Assembly (NCBI GenBank): GCA_907165065.1
Contig: OU015538.1
Coordinates: forward strand, 18,243,165 to 18,307,164
Length of the DNA: 64,000 nucleotides
Source: Caprimulgus europaeus
Lineage: Eukaryota; Chordata; Aves; Caprimulgiformes; Caprimulgidae
Reading direction: 5' to 3'
In this document: piece by piece, positions 39,043-52,500 of the stretch
How positions within the stretch are numbered: position 1 is the first letter of the stretch
How the letters are laid out: each line of letters opens with the position of its first letter
Translations under genes and position numbers: made by a program
The notes under the pieces: generated by a model
What the model saw: only the letters and a program-made list of their open reading frames with translations
Told to the model about the DNA's origin: nothing
Databases searched by the model: none

Positions 39043-40055
39043 GGTAAAAGATCAGAGAAAAAATAGAGGAAGATCTGTTTTATTATATGAAGTAAATAAA
39101 AACTTTTCCAGGCTTTTGAGGTCTTGAGCTAACTGCTATGAAATTAACTCAAGTTAGTTAAGTTAGTGAGCAACTATGTTGAAAATTTAGCAGCTTCAAT
39201 GGAGACATGATCTGGAACTTTCATCCCAGATGTATAAGCAGAAAGGTTATGAAATCCTGCAGGAAACTCAAGACATAGGCAAGCTTTATTTTGAATAAAA
39301 GAGGAACTGAGAGGTTTCAAGAAATAATGGAAAAGCCCAAAATAGACTCAGTATAATTTATGAAGGAATACTACATTTATATATATAATTTATAAAGGAA
39401 TATTACTGATAGAAATGCTAGAGTCACTAGATAGCAGTTACAAGGGTTTTGGTTTTCTTTTAGGTGATATTTGTCAAAATGATTTCAGTTAAGAAATTTG
39501 TGGTACTTGGAAGTACTCAAAACAAACAAACCAAGAAAAAAACCCAACGAAAATGGATAAATAGCTCAAAAGAGAACCCCAAAGCTTAAATATTATTACA
39601 TGTATTCTCTTAAAATCCATACAAAGATTCTCAATGGCTGAGTGTTTTGGGATGCATAAATGCTCATTGCCTCTTAAAATTGACATCGTGTAAAACCAGG
39701 CAAGCAAACAAAAATTAATAGATCAGTTGAACACAGATGATGCATTAGTTTTTAGAGATGTACTTAACAAATCTCATAACTTTGTAGAATATTTTTTATT
39801 CCTTCAGGTTTTTTTCATGTATTAAAAGCATGACTCATCCATACTGAGCATGAGAAACAGTTCTGCTTTATTATACAAAGCATAAATTGGTAATCTGGAA
39901 GAAGCAAATACATTGGTTCTACAAGGACATTTCTGATTTATGTCTGAAGACAAATCCAGGAACATAAGAATGTTAAATTTAAAAAAACTGGATTTACTAT
40001 TGGTGCTTGTATAAAGGTAGTAATACAGCACTACTGGAACTATTATTTGCATCAA

Positions 40056-40107
40056 TTTTTGTTGGTTTTTTTTTTCCTTTTTTCCTCTCTTTTTTTTTTT
40101 CTTTTTA
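40056..40107. repeat. T-rich pyrimidine tract
   Basis: About 50 bases of nearly pure T with scattered C and G. Low complexity, no gene. Confidence 0.85.
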
Positions 40108-43100
40108 CAAAGAGCAGGAGAACAGAATATTTGATTTGATAACTTTGTCAGTGTTTTGTTAGGCTGCCTTCAGTCACGAAGGCGTGCGTGCTAGTACAGT
40201 GTAGTCAGTCTCTAATGATTTTTGATGTGGTTATCCTTAAGAAGCTATTTTTCTGTGAACTGCTAGAAGATTTTTATATCCTGAAGCATCTCTACTTTCT
40301 CCGTTCATAACTAAATTGGAACACTCAATTTTGAAATAATAGTTAGTGTGATTTATTATTTACTGAGGCAGTATTGAAGAAATGTATTTGAAAAGAAGCC
40401 AGTAGCAAATTACAATCGATTTGCACAATATAACAAATAAAATGTTTTAGGGAGGCAGACTTGCTGTTTCAAGTGATATGTGATCCATAATAATATCTCC
40501 AAGATGGCTGCTTCTTTACTACTGTCAACAAACCATTAATCATTTTCCTACAAAAAAGCAACTGTACCCCCCTCTCCCCACCCTGGTTCAGACATCAAAG
40601 AAAAAGCTGATTGTGGCTCTGCAGTTTCTACCCTTTTTTTTTTTTTCAAAATGCTGTTGTTTAAGTAAAATATATGTATAGAACTTCAGGAAGCCCGTTC
40701 AGGTGCCCTTGGAGTGAAAGCAGGTAAATTACTTATCAGTTATTACAATGATGGACTACAATTACCTGTGCTGAATGGTGGCTATCAGCAAATACAGAAA
40801 CTGGAGTGACTAATGATGCACAAATAATTAAATTAATCCTAAAATAATATGTGCACTTAGAGATCCTTACAGCTGTAATTTCACTAGAGACAGACATTCA
40901 TATTAATTTTCCAAGAAGGTGAAACATTGTATTTTTATAACAAAAAAATAATTTGGTTAAAATCTTCTGCTGTGCCTCTAACTATTTGGTTTTCATCCCC
41001 AAATGCTGTTAATCCTGCAGTTCAGTTAACAAAGCATAACTGCTGTGTTCTCTGCAGTTCTGCTATTTGGGGAAAGACACTTCTTCCAAGTGACAAGAAT
41101 GTTGCAGCTACATCTTTTGAGTTAATCCAGAATATTTTTTTCCAACAATATTATTTAGCTATAAGATCTTGAATTCCCATACTTTAGTGTACTTTTTCCT
41201 GGTTGTTAGTGTAGACAGCAGGAGCAAAAGATGCCTCAGGTACAAAAAAAATCTCAGCTCAGAGATAATAATGTGCCTAAATAAGACAGGCACCTAGCTA
41301 CAGAGTAGGAAGCTTTATTGAATACTCTGCTCCTCAATATCTGTGTTTCTCAGATTGTACTGGACATTCCACTGCATCCTTTAGATAACATAGACGTGTT
41401 GCAGAGACCTAAGTGTTCTGCCTCTAGTAAAGTATAAGTGAAAGATTAGATCTACAAAGATATTTGGGCATGTAAAGATGCAGATAAATGCTGACAGGAT
41501 GATCAGCAATCCCATGTTTAGGCCAATGAGTTTATTCAGAATTAAGTGTCTTATCCATGTACTGCTGAAAATATCATCCATCGCCAAGCTGGATGCTTAA
41601 ATCTGTAATCTGTAAATCTGGCCCAAACTATTGTTATTGGTTGTCCAAGACTGAGGAAAAACATTGCAAAATTTACAGAATACAATAATGGAAATAGAGC
41701 TATTGGCTTATTTTATCCTTGAAAAGAAGCACAAGCTACTTTTCAAAAACAGCTTTTTCCTGTAGAGGCGATCATTCTGCCAAAAATGCATAGCAGTGCA
41801 CTAAGTTATCTGAAAAGCCTCAAAAACTTCTTGACCAGACAAGTACAATCTGTTAAACCCATTCTTGGGTGTGCTATCAGCAGACAGAGAGCGATCTGGC
41901 TGTATCCATTCCTCTATGACTCGCCCAGGCTGCAGCTTGGTTACTGTTCCCCGAGTTAGTTGCATTTCTACATGTCCATGCATTTAGTAATCCTGAATGG
42001 ATTTCCTTTACATGAATTTATGCAATCTCTCCTGAACCTGTGCACAGTCAGTAAGGAAATGCAGGGTTAGCACCCTTATTTCAATTCAGCTGATCTGGAA
42101 AATTCAAAATGCGACATTAATACCAATTAATTAAACCCTCAGCAAAAGTCATAACCACTTCTCTTGCTATATTGTGCTATTTATAGAATAAAAATAACAA
42201 CAACAACCAGCCAGGTACATCAAGACTATTAAAGAACAAAATTTTAGTAGCTTCTTATTCAAGCAAAACAAGTTGTGTTATCACTGATGGAACAAATACC
42301 AGCTCTATCAAAATCTGTAAGAATGTTTGCTGAGACAGATGTGACTTAACAAAATTTTTATGTAACTATGAATAACCACAATAATTATATAGTAATATGA
42401 CTGCTGCTGTTCATTGTCTTTGTTACAGGTGGTTCAGGGGAGACAACACGACAAGAAACAGAGCATAATATCACCAGAGCAATCCCTTCCAAAATTTTCT
42501 TTGTTGTTGAATTTCTACTTGCATAAGAAACCTTTCATAAGAAAAAGGGCAGCATGTAAATTTATTTGAATGAAAGTCATTAGCTTTTGGAGAACTTTCT
42601 TGAATTTTTCAAGTTTTTCATTTTGGAATTAAACTGCCTCTTGGATAAGGCAGACAGGCAGCTAATTAGCCAAAAAATGGGCATTGAGAGCCCTTGGAAA
42701 AAAAAAAATCACACTTTTGTAAGGAAAATGATTACTGAGGATATGGTATTGATTTGATAGTTTTTCAGCTGAAAATGTTTGCTAATTGGAGAACCAATTT
42801 TGTATTTTCATTCCCAGCACAGAAGCAAGAAGCTTCTGATTTAAGCATCAAGAGCAAATACTTGCTGGAGGAAAAATGAATCCAATAAAAACCCAGGATG
42901 TGATACTGGATGAAACAGCAACCTGGCAGCCTTGCTCTGGACATTCTAAAGCTGCCCTATAAGTGGACAGGTAGAAACAGTCATGAAAATGAATCAAAAA
43001 TTAATATCAATTAATGCTAGTAGGCAATTACAACTGGCCAAGCTAATAACTTTTCAACTATTTCACTTTTTCAGGTTTTCAAGGATTGTTTTCATCCAAA

Positions 43101-43570
43101 TGGTCTATGGGGTTATAACTACTATTGTAATGATTAATAATGAGATACAAAACCTTCTGATGTGTTGCCCTCGCTTTCACGGAATTGTCTCTCTTTTCTG
43201 GCTTGTGATAGAGCAAAACAGGTAAAGAGGAAGACTGAAAATGTTCAGTTATTCTTTTTTTGTTTCTCAAATACCTTAAAAATTCCAACAAAATATCTGA
43301 ACAATATGAGAATTAGTTTAGATTATTTTTTTAAATGGGTGCCTTTTTGATTTCCCTTTAGATATCTATATTTCATCAGGTCGTGTTAATCCCGTGTTAA
43401 TGCTATATTCAGGAAAGATAAACCATAGCTCTTTTCTGTTTCAGATGTCATTCAAATAGCAAAAAGTGTTTGGTGATAGGAGCTGACTATTTGCAGGGTG
43501 CTGGTAACTGCTGACAGATAACACTAATCACTTCTTACATCTCTATCCCCTTCTTTGAATTTTCTTAGCT

Positions 43571-43640
43571 TGTTTTGGTTTTGGTGGGGTTTTTTTTTAA
43601 ATAAAAAAAAACCAAAACAACACCAAAAAAACAAAACAAC
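43571..43640. repeat. T/G-rich to A/C-rich foldback
   Basis: The left half (43571-43598) is TGTTTTGGTTTTGG-like followed by a T run. The right half (43599-43640) is an A run followed by CCAAAACAACACC-like sequence, largely its reverse complement with small length differences. The two halves meet at AAAT near 43599-43602, so the structure is an almost loopless imperfect inverted repeat of low complexity. Confidence 0.75.
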
Positions 43641-43892
43641 TCTCTATGCCAGATATTGATATTTCTGAAAAAGTGCCAGCCACTATCTCAGGTAATTTCA
43701 ATAAATATATGTCCAGCAGTACAAGAAGAAAAAAGAGCTGTAGTAAATCCCCTAGCAACAATATGCTCACAGCCCATCCCTTTCTCCGCCCCTCCCAAGA
43801 AAAAAATTCTATGGAGCTATGGGATGCTTGCTGGGAAGATAACATAAAATATAGAAGTCTGAATAAATATAAGAGAGCTTGTTTCCTCCAAT

Positions 43893-44420
43893 GTGTATGC
43901 CTTGTGCCATTTTATATCCCTTTCGTGTCCCTCCCTTCATCCCTACTGTCTCATTCCTTTTATTAAGTGCTCTGTTTTTTCTCCCCTTCCTTTTTTCTGG
44001 GCTTTCTTCTTCTGGAAAAGCATAACTTCTGTTCTACTCACTCATTTTGCTCATTCATTTTTCTTTTCTTCATTGTCTCTTGACCATGTAAGTCTCCCTT
44101 CCTCTACCCCAGAGATAGTTTCTCATTTCTCTTATTTCACTCCCTATGATCTGTGTGCCCCTTCTTCTGTCTCTAATTCTATTTCTTTGTCACATGCACT
44201 CTGTCTTACTGACCCCCTTCCTCTGTGTTCTGTTGCTGTTCTTTCTTATGTCCTGATTGACTTCTTTCCTACGGCCTCTGCAAAACTTGTCCTGATTTCA
44301 TTCTTTTCTGTCTACCACAGTGCACAGCTGGCACATCCAGCCGTATCCCCTCTTTTTCCTTAGTTCTGTTCCATCCTTTCAGCTTCTGGACTACTTCTAC
44401 CCTTCCACCACCTCACTGGG
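43893..44420. repeat. pyrimidine-rich block, about 500 bp
   Basis: Over about 500 bp the plus strand is dominated by T and C, with many CTTTC, CCTTCC and TTTCTTC words. The 156-codon plus-strand frame at 43893-44363 is a by-product: its peptide is mostly Ser, Phe, Leu and Pro, as expected from random pyrimidine codons, and purine-starting stop codons are under-represented. No recognisable domain is present. Purine/pyrimidine asymmetry of this length can favour triplex or slipped structures. Confidence 0.7.
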
Positions 44421-47400
44421 CTACACCTAGAGCTGCTTTGGTTTATTCTTCTTGAAGGGCATAAAGGAGAAAGGATTACCTAAAGCACAGCCCCTTTCAG
44501 AGAAGGCTGGCGTGCTGCTGTCCCACTGCTGCTGCGTGTCCTCTCCCTGTCCATCAGAGCGTGCAGGGGCTGGCTGTGAGGACGGGAGGATTCATAGCCA
44601 GTGCTTGCTGTGCTCTGATTATTCTGCACTTCCCAGAGCTGTGAGAAGCAGAGCATAATTAGATCAGCAATGAAGCTTTTTACAGTTTGGAATCATTTGT
44701 TAGTCCCACTGATGGTTTTGTGTAGCCAAGGGTTGATTTTATGTAGAAAGTAAGTTATTGAATTACGATATGTCGGTCATGATAATCAGCAAACCCTCGC
44801 TTATGCACACTACAGCAGAGTGGTGTGGGGTGCTTTTACCTTTGGGTAGGTTCTAACTTGGATAACAGTATTTGAAATTTCACCTTCACATGTAAAGCCC
44901 TCTTCTACTGTGTGAAGGCCCATCCTGGATGCAAAGCCTAGGGCAAAAGCTTGGTGTTGCTAAAATCTATAGGTCTTTGACCCTGCAGGACTGTTAGGGC
45001 TGATGGCTGCATCTGCACTAGCCCTGAGCACTCCTGTGCATACTGTTAAATTGTCAGTTGCTGGCACATTTTTGGCTCGTGATGACTTAACTAGAGTCCA
45101 CTCAGCAATGCTTGAGCACGGTTTGGGGATTAGCACAGGCCAGCAGCCATCCCTGGCTGGGCAGTTGGGGTAGGACTATCCTGCTTTGGGGACAGAAGAA
45201 TTTAGCTGAATGGAAACAAGTTGTGCCTGAGGTCCTGAAAATAGTTCATGGATTATTTCATTTACTGGTGGAGGTTGCTAAATCTCATCTCTTGGTTTCT
45301 TAACTTTTTAATTTAGAAAATAATATGTTATTTTTAATCTGGTCAAAGTCAGTTCTGTAGCACCCTATGAATGTGAATTCAGACCAATTAGTCACGATGG
45401 TCATTTTGTGCTAGACTTGCAGAGAGACTGATTTAAATATACCAATAACAGTAGAATTTTCTGATCAATTCCTCACTCCCTTCCCTATACCGCTATAGTA
45501 TACGGATCTGTTATTTATGAGCTTTGTTAGATTGAGCAGCACTAGACCTATGTGGAACTTAGGAAGGGACCTCTTTTATTTTCAGCAGATAGGAAGACAG
45601 TGGAGACTCTTCTTATCGTCTGAGGATCAGTAAAAATGTAACCTTCCAGCTCCTTCTTAAGGAGGCAGGGAAAGACCAGAATCATGGAGAACAGATGCAA
45701 GACAGAGAAGTGTGATTATTTTTTGAAATGGGATGAACACTGCAGAGCCTGGTCCCCATCAGATCCCAGTTACCTCAAAGAGCTAATGGCTCTGAAACAT
45801 ATTTTTTTTTCCAACATACTCTCCAGAATTTCTTTTTCATTTATATCCATCTCATAGGCCCTTACCGATTGATTTGTTTGAATCTTCAAGCTTGATTATC
45901 CCTTGTATATCAAAGGAATGGGAAGACATATGTACCAATATAAAATTAGGGGGCATCATCTCTCTTTTGTGCTGAATAGATGTCATCTAGCCAGCACCAG
46001 ATGGAGAAGAACCATAAATCCAGTCCTGGCTCACTCAAAAAAATGTTTCCAGCCACATTTTGCTTGAAATTCCAGGTCCCTCTCTAAGTCCTAAAAAATC
46101 CCCTTGATCATCGTCCAAGCCACTGAAGATTTGAGAGGGTCAGTATCCTCTTTGGCTTTAGCTGAAATCATTTGTTCTTAGGCAGCTTTTCCTTACCAGC
46201 ATTGAAACCTGCTGCTCTGCATGCTCTGGATTATTTTTGCAATTAGCAATTTGGCAACTTATTTTATCTAAAGATGCCACAGATGCTGCAAACTCATTTA
46301 ATCAAAATTGAAGATTCATTTTCTTTGTGCTTTGAACTGCAAGTGTGTCATTTCAGCCCTTTACTGATTGTCCTGTGAGTATATCACCAGATGATAACAA
46401 ACACCAGTATTAGTTGATGCTATATATTCTTTTATTTCTTGATTTAAAACTTGGAGAGGTAGCAAACTGAGTTTTGGTTTATTTTTTTCAATTTGAAATC
46501 TTCATAATCTTCCAAAGGAAGCATTTAAAATGTATTTTGTAATAGTGAACCTCTTAATGATTTATGATACTAACACGTAGGTTTTAAATCTTGTAACAAG
46601 TAATCTCAGAAATATTTGCTACCTGGTTTTAAGAATCATTCAGCAAAAACTTGCAGGGCTGTAGAAGTCCCAGGAGCTTAATGAAGCACTCTGTGATGCT
46701 GCTACAAAAATTGTTTTGGAGATTTGGCAGTCACTATTCACCTTTGCTATGAACCAACCAGTTTACAGAGGAAAAAAATTCATCTAAGGTACTGTGGCTT
46801 TTAACTGCATCTTTGTTTCATAATCAGAGCTTTATACTGTGAACAATTTAGAATGTCTATATTGATTAAACCTTAGGAGTCTTCACTTTAAATTCTATCT
46901 GGTATTCTGCAAACTATAATGAACATTACCGAATGCATGGTGTCTTCTGGGAAACACCTTGAGATTATCAAGTTTAATTTCCCCTAGGAAGTTCTTACAG
47001 CAGTGCAATCAAGCTAACTTTTACTCTCTGTAATGGAATAAGATTTAATCTACAATTTTTCAACCACTAACATTTCCTAATTTTCTTCTTTTAAAGAAGC
47101 CCTCGAACAGAGTTTTGCTCAGTTCCTAGGTTACTGCTATACTTTTTCCCATAGTAATGGATATCCTGTCCCTTTTTAGTATGCTGAATATGTGCAAGCA
47201 GCTTAAACCCTATGGCTGGTAAGGAATTTATGTAAATATTGCAATTAAATCTTGTCTGTAATAATAGGTGACCTTTAATCTAGTATATATTGAGTCCCCT
47301 AATCTCTCAGATTGTAATTGAGTGATGAAGATGCAAGGCTTCATGAAAGAAAGGCAGATCATAAGAAAATAATGATTTTTTTATGTAAACCATGATTTTC

Positions 47401-48490
47401 CAATTACTACTCTCAGCTGGGACAGAAAAACATCTAACTTGTGATATGTTCTGATCCAAAATTAATCCTTTAGTAACTGTGCCTTTTTTGATTAAAGACT
47501 AGTTTTTCTTTCTTCCAGGCAAAATCCTCAACCCTTGAGATAATTTTAATGTGAGTTGTATTTTTTTTTTTCCCCAGGATATTAAAGTATAAGCATATTG
47601 GTAAATATAGGTTTAAATAATATAGAGAGGTATCTAGATAAATTATTAGAATGATTTTATTATTTATAAACATTACTTTGAGGGTAAAGTGTGTCTGCTA
47701 CATGAAAAAAGACAAGCCCCTGAATAGTGTGCAAGCTTTCTTTTCTCAGTTTATGAAGTAAATATCTAGTTATTATAATTAAAATTTTTAAGATATGTGA
47801 AACTGGTTGTAGATGCTGAATAAAGGAGGACTTGAAGTTTTGGTGACATCATATGTGCACAATAAAATAGGAATAAGATTTGAGTGGCCAGGAATTCAGG
47901 GTAAATATTGATGGAAACATTTGCTATGCCTTTGTGTCACAGAAGAGAACTTTTTAAAGACTGGTTGTCTGTACAGCATCTGAATATATACCAACAGCAT
48001 CATGCAAGATAACTGTCAACTGTCACAGTGATCCTGTTTGTAAAGGAGTTTGAAATGTAATGATAAAAAGTGCTATATAGGAATGAGGTGTTTGATTTAC
48101 ACAAACTACTATTTTCTTCTGCTTATGTTTTTGCTTCCAATTCCTGTATTTGCTTATGTTTTCCAGCTTCTTTAACAGTGGGAAAGTGTGCTCCCCAGTT
48201 ATCTTCTTTACAGAAATAAATAATTTTCACATGCTAATGTATAGCAATTTTAGTCTGGGGTGTTACTGGATATTTTAAGCTTGCAGTATCTGCTGTTTGA
48301 CAATGCAGAGCAGATATGGCCTTAATTTAAACTAGGGGAATGGGATCCTTCTGAAAGCAGGTGGTCTAAGCCACTCTGCCAGCAGTCTATTAGTGTGATG
48401 CTATCTGGTAGGTTAGGTTTGTATTTGCTGATCTGTGTGAAGCTCTCCTGAGACCACAGTTCATCAGTGGTTTTCTCATTCCTCTTACAG

Positions 48491-48544
48491 CAGTGGTCTC
48501 AGGATCCCCTCGAGAGAAAATTAGACAAATAAAACCAAATCAAG
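48491..48544 (+). ncRNA. candidate exon of an unidentified transcript
   Basis: The segment is preceded by a pyrimidine-rich acceptor (TTCTCATTCCTCTTACAG) and followed by a consensus-like donor (CAAG|GTAAGC). It is 54 nt long and open in one frame only. The next strong acceptor is at 49055, after which an AATAAA occurs at 49570; a two-exon or longer spliced RNA ending near 49.6 kb is therefore possible. No protein similarity was recognised, so if transcribed it may be noncoding. Matching sites of this quality also arise by chance in introns. Confidence 0.15.
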
Positions 48545-49055
48545 GTAAGCAATGGATACACTTTCTCAATTAGTTCATACCTTTGCTCTACAGGAAGTTT
48601 ATTCTCTTCTTCATACTGCACCAGAGTCACATTTATATTTTAAAGGTGTAAATCTGCTTTGCAAAGAAGTGGAATTCAGCCTTCTGGGCAGCACACTATC
48701 TAATAGAGCACTGTTCCTTTGAGCATGAAGAAAAGGCATTCCCATTTCAGACTGGGGTAAAAACAAAGTAAATTTAAAAATTTACAAAGCTGAAAAACCC
48801 ATATTTTGGATGTTACAGATTTTTGTTATCTGTGTATTACAAACCTACTTTAAAAAGAAAGTAATTTATTCTTAAAACCTCAAAACATTTGACTAACTTG
48901 TGCTGTACTACTGTGGAACTTTTAATTAAATCCAAAGGTACAGGTTGAATTATAATTATTTTTTTAAATCCTTGAAACAGAATTTAATTGACAGTGATAT
49001 GCTCTTATTAAACATAAAGATTTTAATTTTTTTTTATTTTCTCCTTAAATTCCAG

Positions 49056-49595
49056 GAGCAGCTCAGAAAATGCCAAACCATCCTCTCTATTTCCTTTAAA
49101 TCTACTCTGGTTAAGACATGAGCAGCCTTTGTAAACTGTGAATGAGATCAACTCACTTCATACACTTAAAATTACAAGTAAATCCTTTGAAAGGTTGAAG
49201 TGTTCAAGTGCTTTTCAATCTCCTTGGTATGGGTTATGCTAAGAGAGGAGCCCACAGGAATTTGAAAGAAATCTGTGCAGTCCCTACTCACAAATGAAAG
49301 ACGACTGAGAAATATCCTCTGAAGGATAAATTAGAGGTGTTTCAGGAGAACCAAGGGAGGACGAAGACACAAAAGCAAAAGGGGGAAAAGATTGTAAGTA
49401 AATGGCATGTCACTAGCTGTTTGAGGTGGCTGATAGGTGAACAGGGAGGAGGAAGGAGCATTCATTCTCTATTTCTACTTCAAAGAGACCATTAGAGACT
49501 TAGACTGGTTTCGGTGGAGTGAGAGGGATGGGAATCTGATTTGAGAGAGAGATCTGAAGATACGTTGTAAATAAAAAGCTTTATTGAGTGTAGAA
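49056..49595 (+). ncRNA. candidate terminal exon with AATAAA signal
   Basis: A strong acceptor (TTATTTTCTCCTTAAATTCCAG) ends at 49055. No comparable donor stands out before AATAAA at 49570-49575, which is followed by a modest GT-containing stretch. Joined to 48491-48544 the frame would end after 13 further codons at a TAA near 49096. This has the form of a 3' terminal exon, but no homology or expression evidence is available. Confidence 0.13.
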
Positions 49596-52500
49596 TGAGA
49601 CCTAGACAAGAAGTGGAAAAAAAAAATAACTGGAAACACAAATATAGCAAAGGATGCATTTTTTTTTAAAGATAAGTGAAGATCTGCTTTCTTGTATGGC
49701 AGGTGGGAAAGAGCTACAAAGGGAACAGAAAGGTTTCTTTGCCCAGTTTTTCCACATTGACATACACATGGAGAAACAGAAGGACAAATAATGCAGCAAT
49801 TGAGAGGATAATCAAAAGCAGTGGGAAGGTTGCTGGGTTTACAAGCATGGGGTTAAAAATGAGAGTAAAGAGTTGTTAATGTCCATTTAGAAAAGTGGCA
49901 GAAATGAAAAAGAGTGAACCTCTAATAGTGTAGCTGTAGTGGTCCTGAGACTACAAGTTGTCATGGGCAGTCATTGGCAGCATGGTGCAATATGACAGCA
50001 GGAGCAGAATGACACAGACACAGCTCCAAACAAAGTGGGAGGAAGGAGATTTATCTGTAGGAGAGAGCGATGCAACAGGCAGAGTGATGCCTGTTTTGTG
50101 ATTAAGACTTTTTTTTCCCTAAAAACAGTACAGAAATGGTCCACCAGGAATCCTCCCTGATACAAAAGTTGATGCCTCTTTGTGAAGACAGTCCAGAAGA
50201 GTTCAGGTACATATTTGCACTCCTCAAGTAATTTTTTCCTGTAAATGTTTGCTTCCTTGCTCTCCAGTCCTCGCAGCTGTTTGCTAAAAATAAAAGGACT
50301 TGATGATGAATACAAGTTTCACAAATGCCAAGACAATTTTGCAGTATGAATATTAAAATGTGTCTTGAACTAAAATAATTGATATTTTGTAGGTTGTTCA
50401 TGTTGTTTATGTAGGTCCCTAGTCACTTGAGGTATGTTTAAGCTTTTTGACTGATACTTAGTGCATTCAAATTAGTAAATTAATCTCTTGGGTAAACGGC
50501 ATCTCAGCAAACCTGGGGTCACAGTGCATAAAGTTATTTTTTGTTGCTATCTACAGATTGTCTTGACATGCAGCCTATGCCCACAGGGTCAGAAGAATTG
50601 CCCTTTGATTACATGTACAAGAATCTGGATCTCCCAAGGTATTCAAGTGGTTAATTAAATATCAAGTAATTGCTAAAACTACTAAGTGACATTTAATTAG
50701 TATGTTAATTGATATCAAATTTGCTCTCACTATCTTGTTTTATGTTAATAAAATCCCTAAACATTTCTTCAAAGTAGATTAGGAAACAATGTGCTTCAAA
50801 TGTACTAATGCAAAACAGCCTTTAGCATTACTTCTGCTCGTGAAACATAACTTCTGACTTAATTTTTTTTTTAATCCCAGCTGTTTTACTTTGTCTACCT
50901 TTAAACTTGTTTTTTGCTAAGACTATATTGTAATGAGTAGTATAGACCCCTTTTGGAATGGATTTTTACTTTTCTGAGCCTGTAATCCCTTAGAAATCTA
51001 TTTAAAGTGTGATAATTTAATAGAAATCTAGGGCTACCACTCTTCCCTTTGGCACCTAAAGTAGAGACAGGAAGGTGTATGAGAAGTGCACCGTGCCTCC
51101 ATTTGACTGATGTAAATGATGTATTTCTGCACTGCCTTCTGATGTGGCGTGGAGAAATCTATGCTCCACACAGAGCACAAAACTGCCATCAAAATACTAA
51201 GTGACTGATAATTCTGCAGCAGCAAAATGCTGCCTTACTGGTAGTTCACACAAGGAAGGGTGTTTCCTGCCTCCTCTCCATGAGCTGACCCAGGAAACAG
51301 CCCTGCCTTACCTTTTAGCTTAAGCCTGCCAAAATTGTCACTGCTTTCTTTGATTGAAGAGCCCAATTACAATATAGAAGAGACTCTTTTAGGCTTGGGT
51401 CCAAAAAAAGCCTGACTGAACTCCAGACCAACAACAGCCCCAAGCTTGTCCTTCCTTCCAACCACTGAAGTGTTCCCAATGCCTCATCAAGAACAGGTGA
51501 ACAGACCAAAGCTGAATCTCCTAAGGAAAAAGTTGTTTCATAACACTGAATTTGAGAACATACTGCAAAAGAATCCCGATGAATATTCATATGAATTTTT
51601 AAATTAATTCCTTTCAGCTGCACTCATGGCTTTTGTGTGTCAGCTTTCTACAGCGTTTCTTCTGCATTTTATTGGTGCCCATGTGCAGAGAGAGTTGGTT
51701 TTACATTCAGGATCACAAAAAGCAAAGTCTAATTTATTCTCCATGAGTATTCACACACAGTTACTTCAGAAGAGTCCAACTGGGGAATAGAAACAATGGT
51801 GTATGACCACACACAACTAAACTACAGAGCTCTGATTCCAACCCTTCCCAACTTCAAAATCTGGAATAGCCACATAAGCAATATAAACACCGGGAAGGGA
51901 AGTGGGTTGAGGAGAGACTGTCAGAGAACTTTGAATTACGAATAAAGAAAATCATGATCTGTTTATTCATGGATATGTCACAGTAAAAAGAGGCAAAATT
52001 GGTGAAATAAATTATTCATTACAAAGTACTCAGCTCTAGTTGTGTGTCATCCAAATATCGCTATAGAACTAAGAATGCAGCAGGATGATTGTTATAGGCA
52101 AAATATGACACTGATTCTCAACTATTTTTTGATTGATTTATTTGAACTTCTGTGGCTTCTTATGTATGACATTGATTTAGATTTCATAAATAGTTTCACA
52201 CAATATATTTTTTTAAGTTTTCTCTTTCCCTTTGGATGTATTGCCATAATCCATATTTACTAATACAAAGGTTTTTAGCAACAGTGTAATATTTTAACTT
52301 TCTATAATACAAAGTTGATTTATTGCTGTTATTTGTATTTGCATGTAGCCTTTCTATCAGTTCAGAATGTCCTCTCCAAAGTTAATCCTTGTTGTACGAC
52401 TCATATACACTCAAATACTTATACATATGACTGTAAACATGAATAATACATGTGAAGAGTAGCATGTTTAGAATTTGTGTAGACTTAAATTCTTGAAAAG

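Larger units (their letters stand above)
27791..43560. other. AT-rich noncoding DNA, no gene recognised
   Basis: No recognisable gene or interspersed repeat. It contains CA, AAT, TTTA and CAAA simple repeats, a pyrimidine tract near 31590-31660 and a perfect GATC-centred palindrome at 37433-37452. Several open frames end exactly at good donor sites (minus 29195-29324; minus 30286-30549; plus 33646-33792) and are listed as findings. Frames on opposite strands often overlap, for example plus 30296-30541 against minus 30286-30549, which argues against real coding. Confidence 0.6.

Noticed and set aside
43893-44363. 156-codon plus-strand open frame, the longest in the window
   Set aside because: It follows from pyrimidine-rich composition; the peptide is Ser/Phe/Leu/Pro-rich with no domain.
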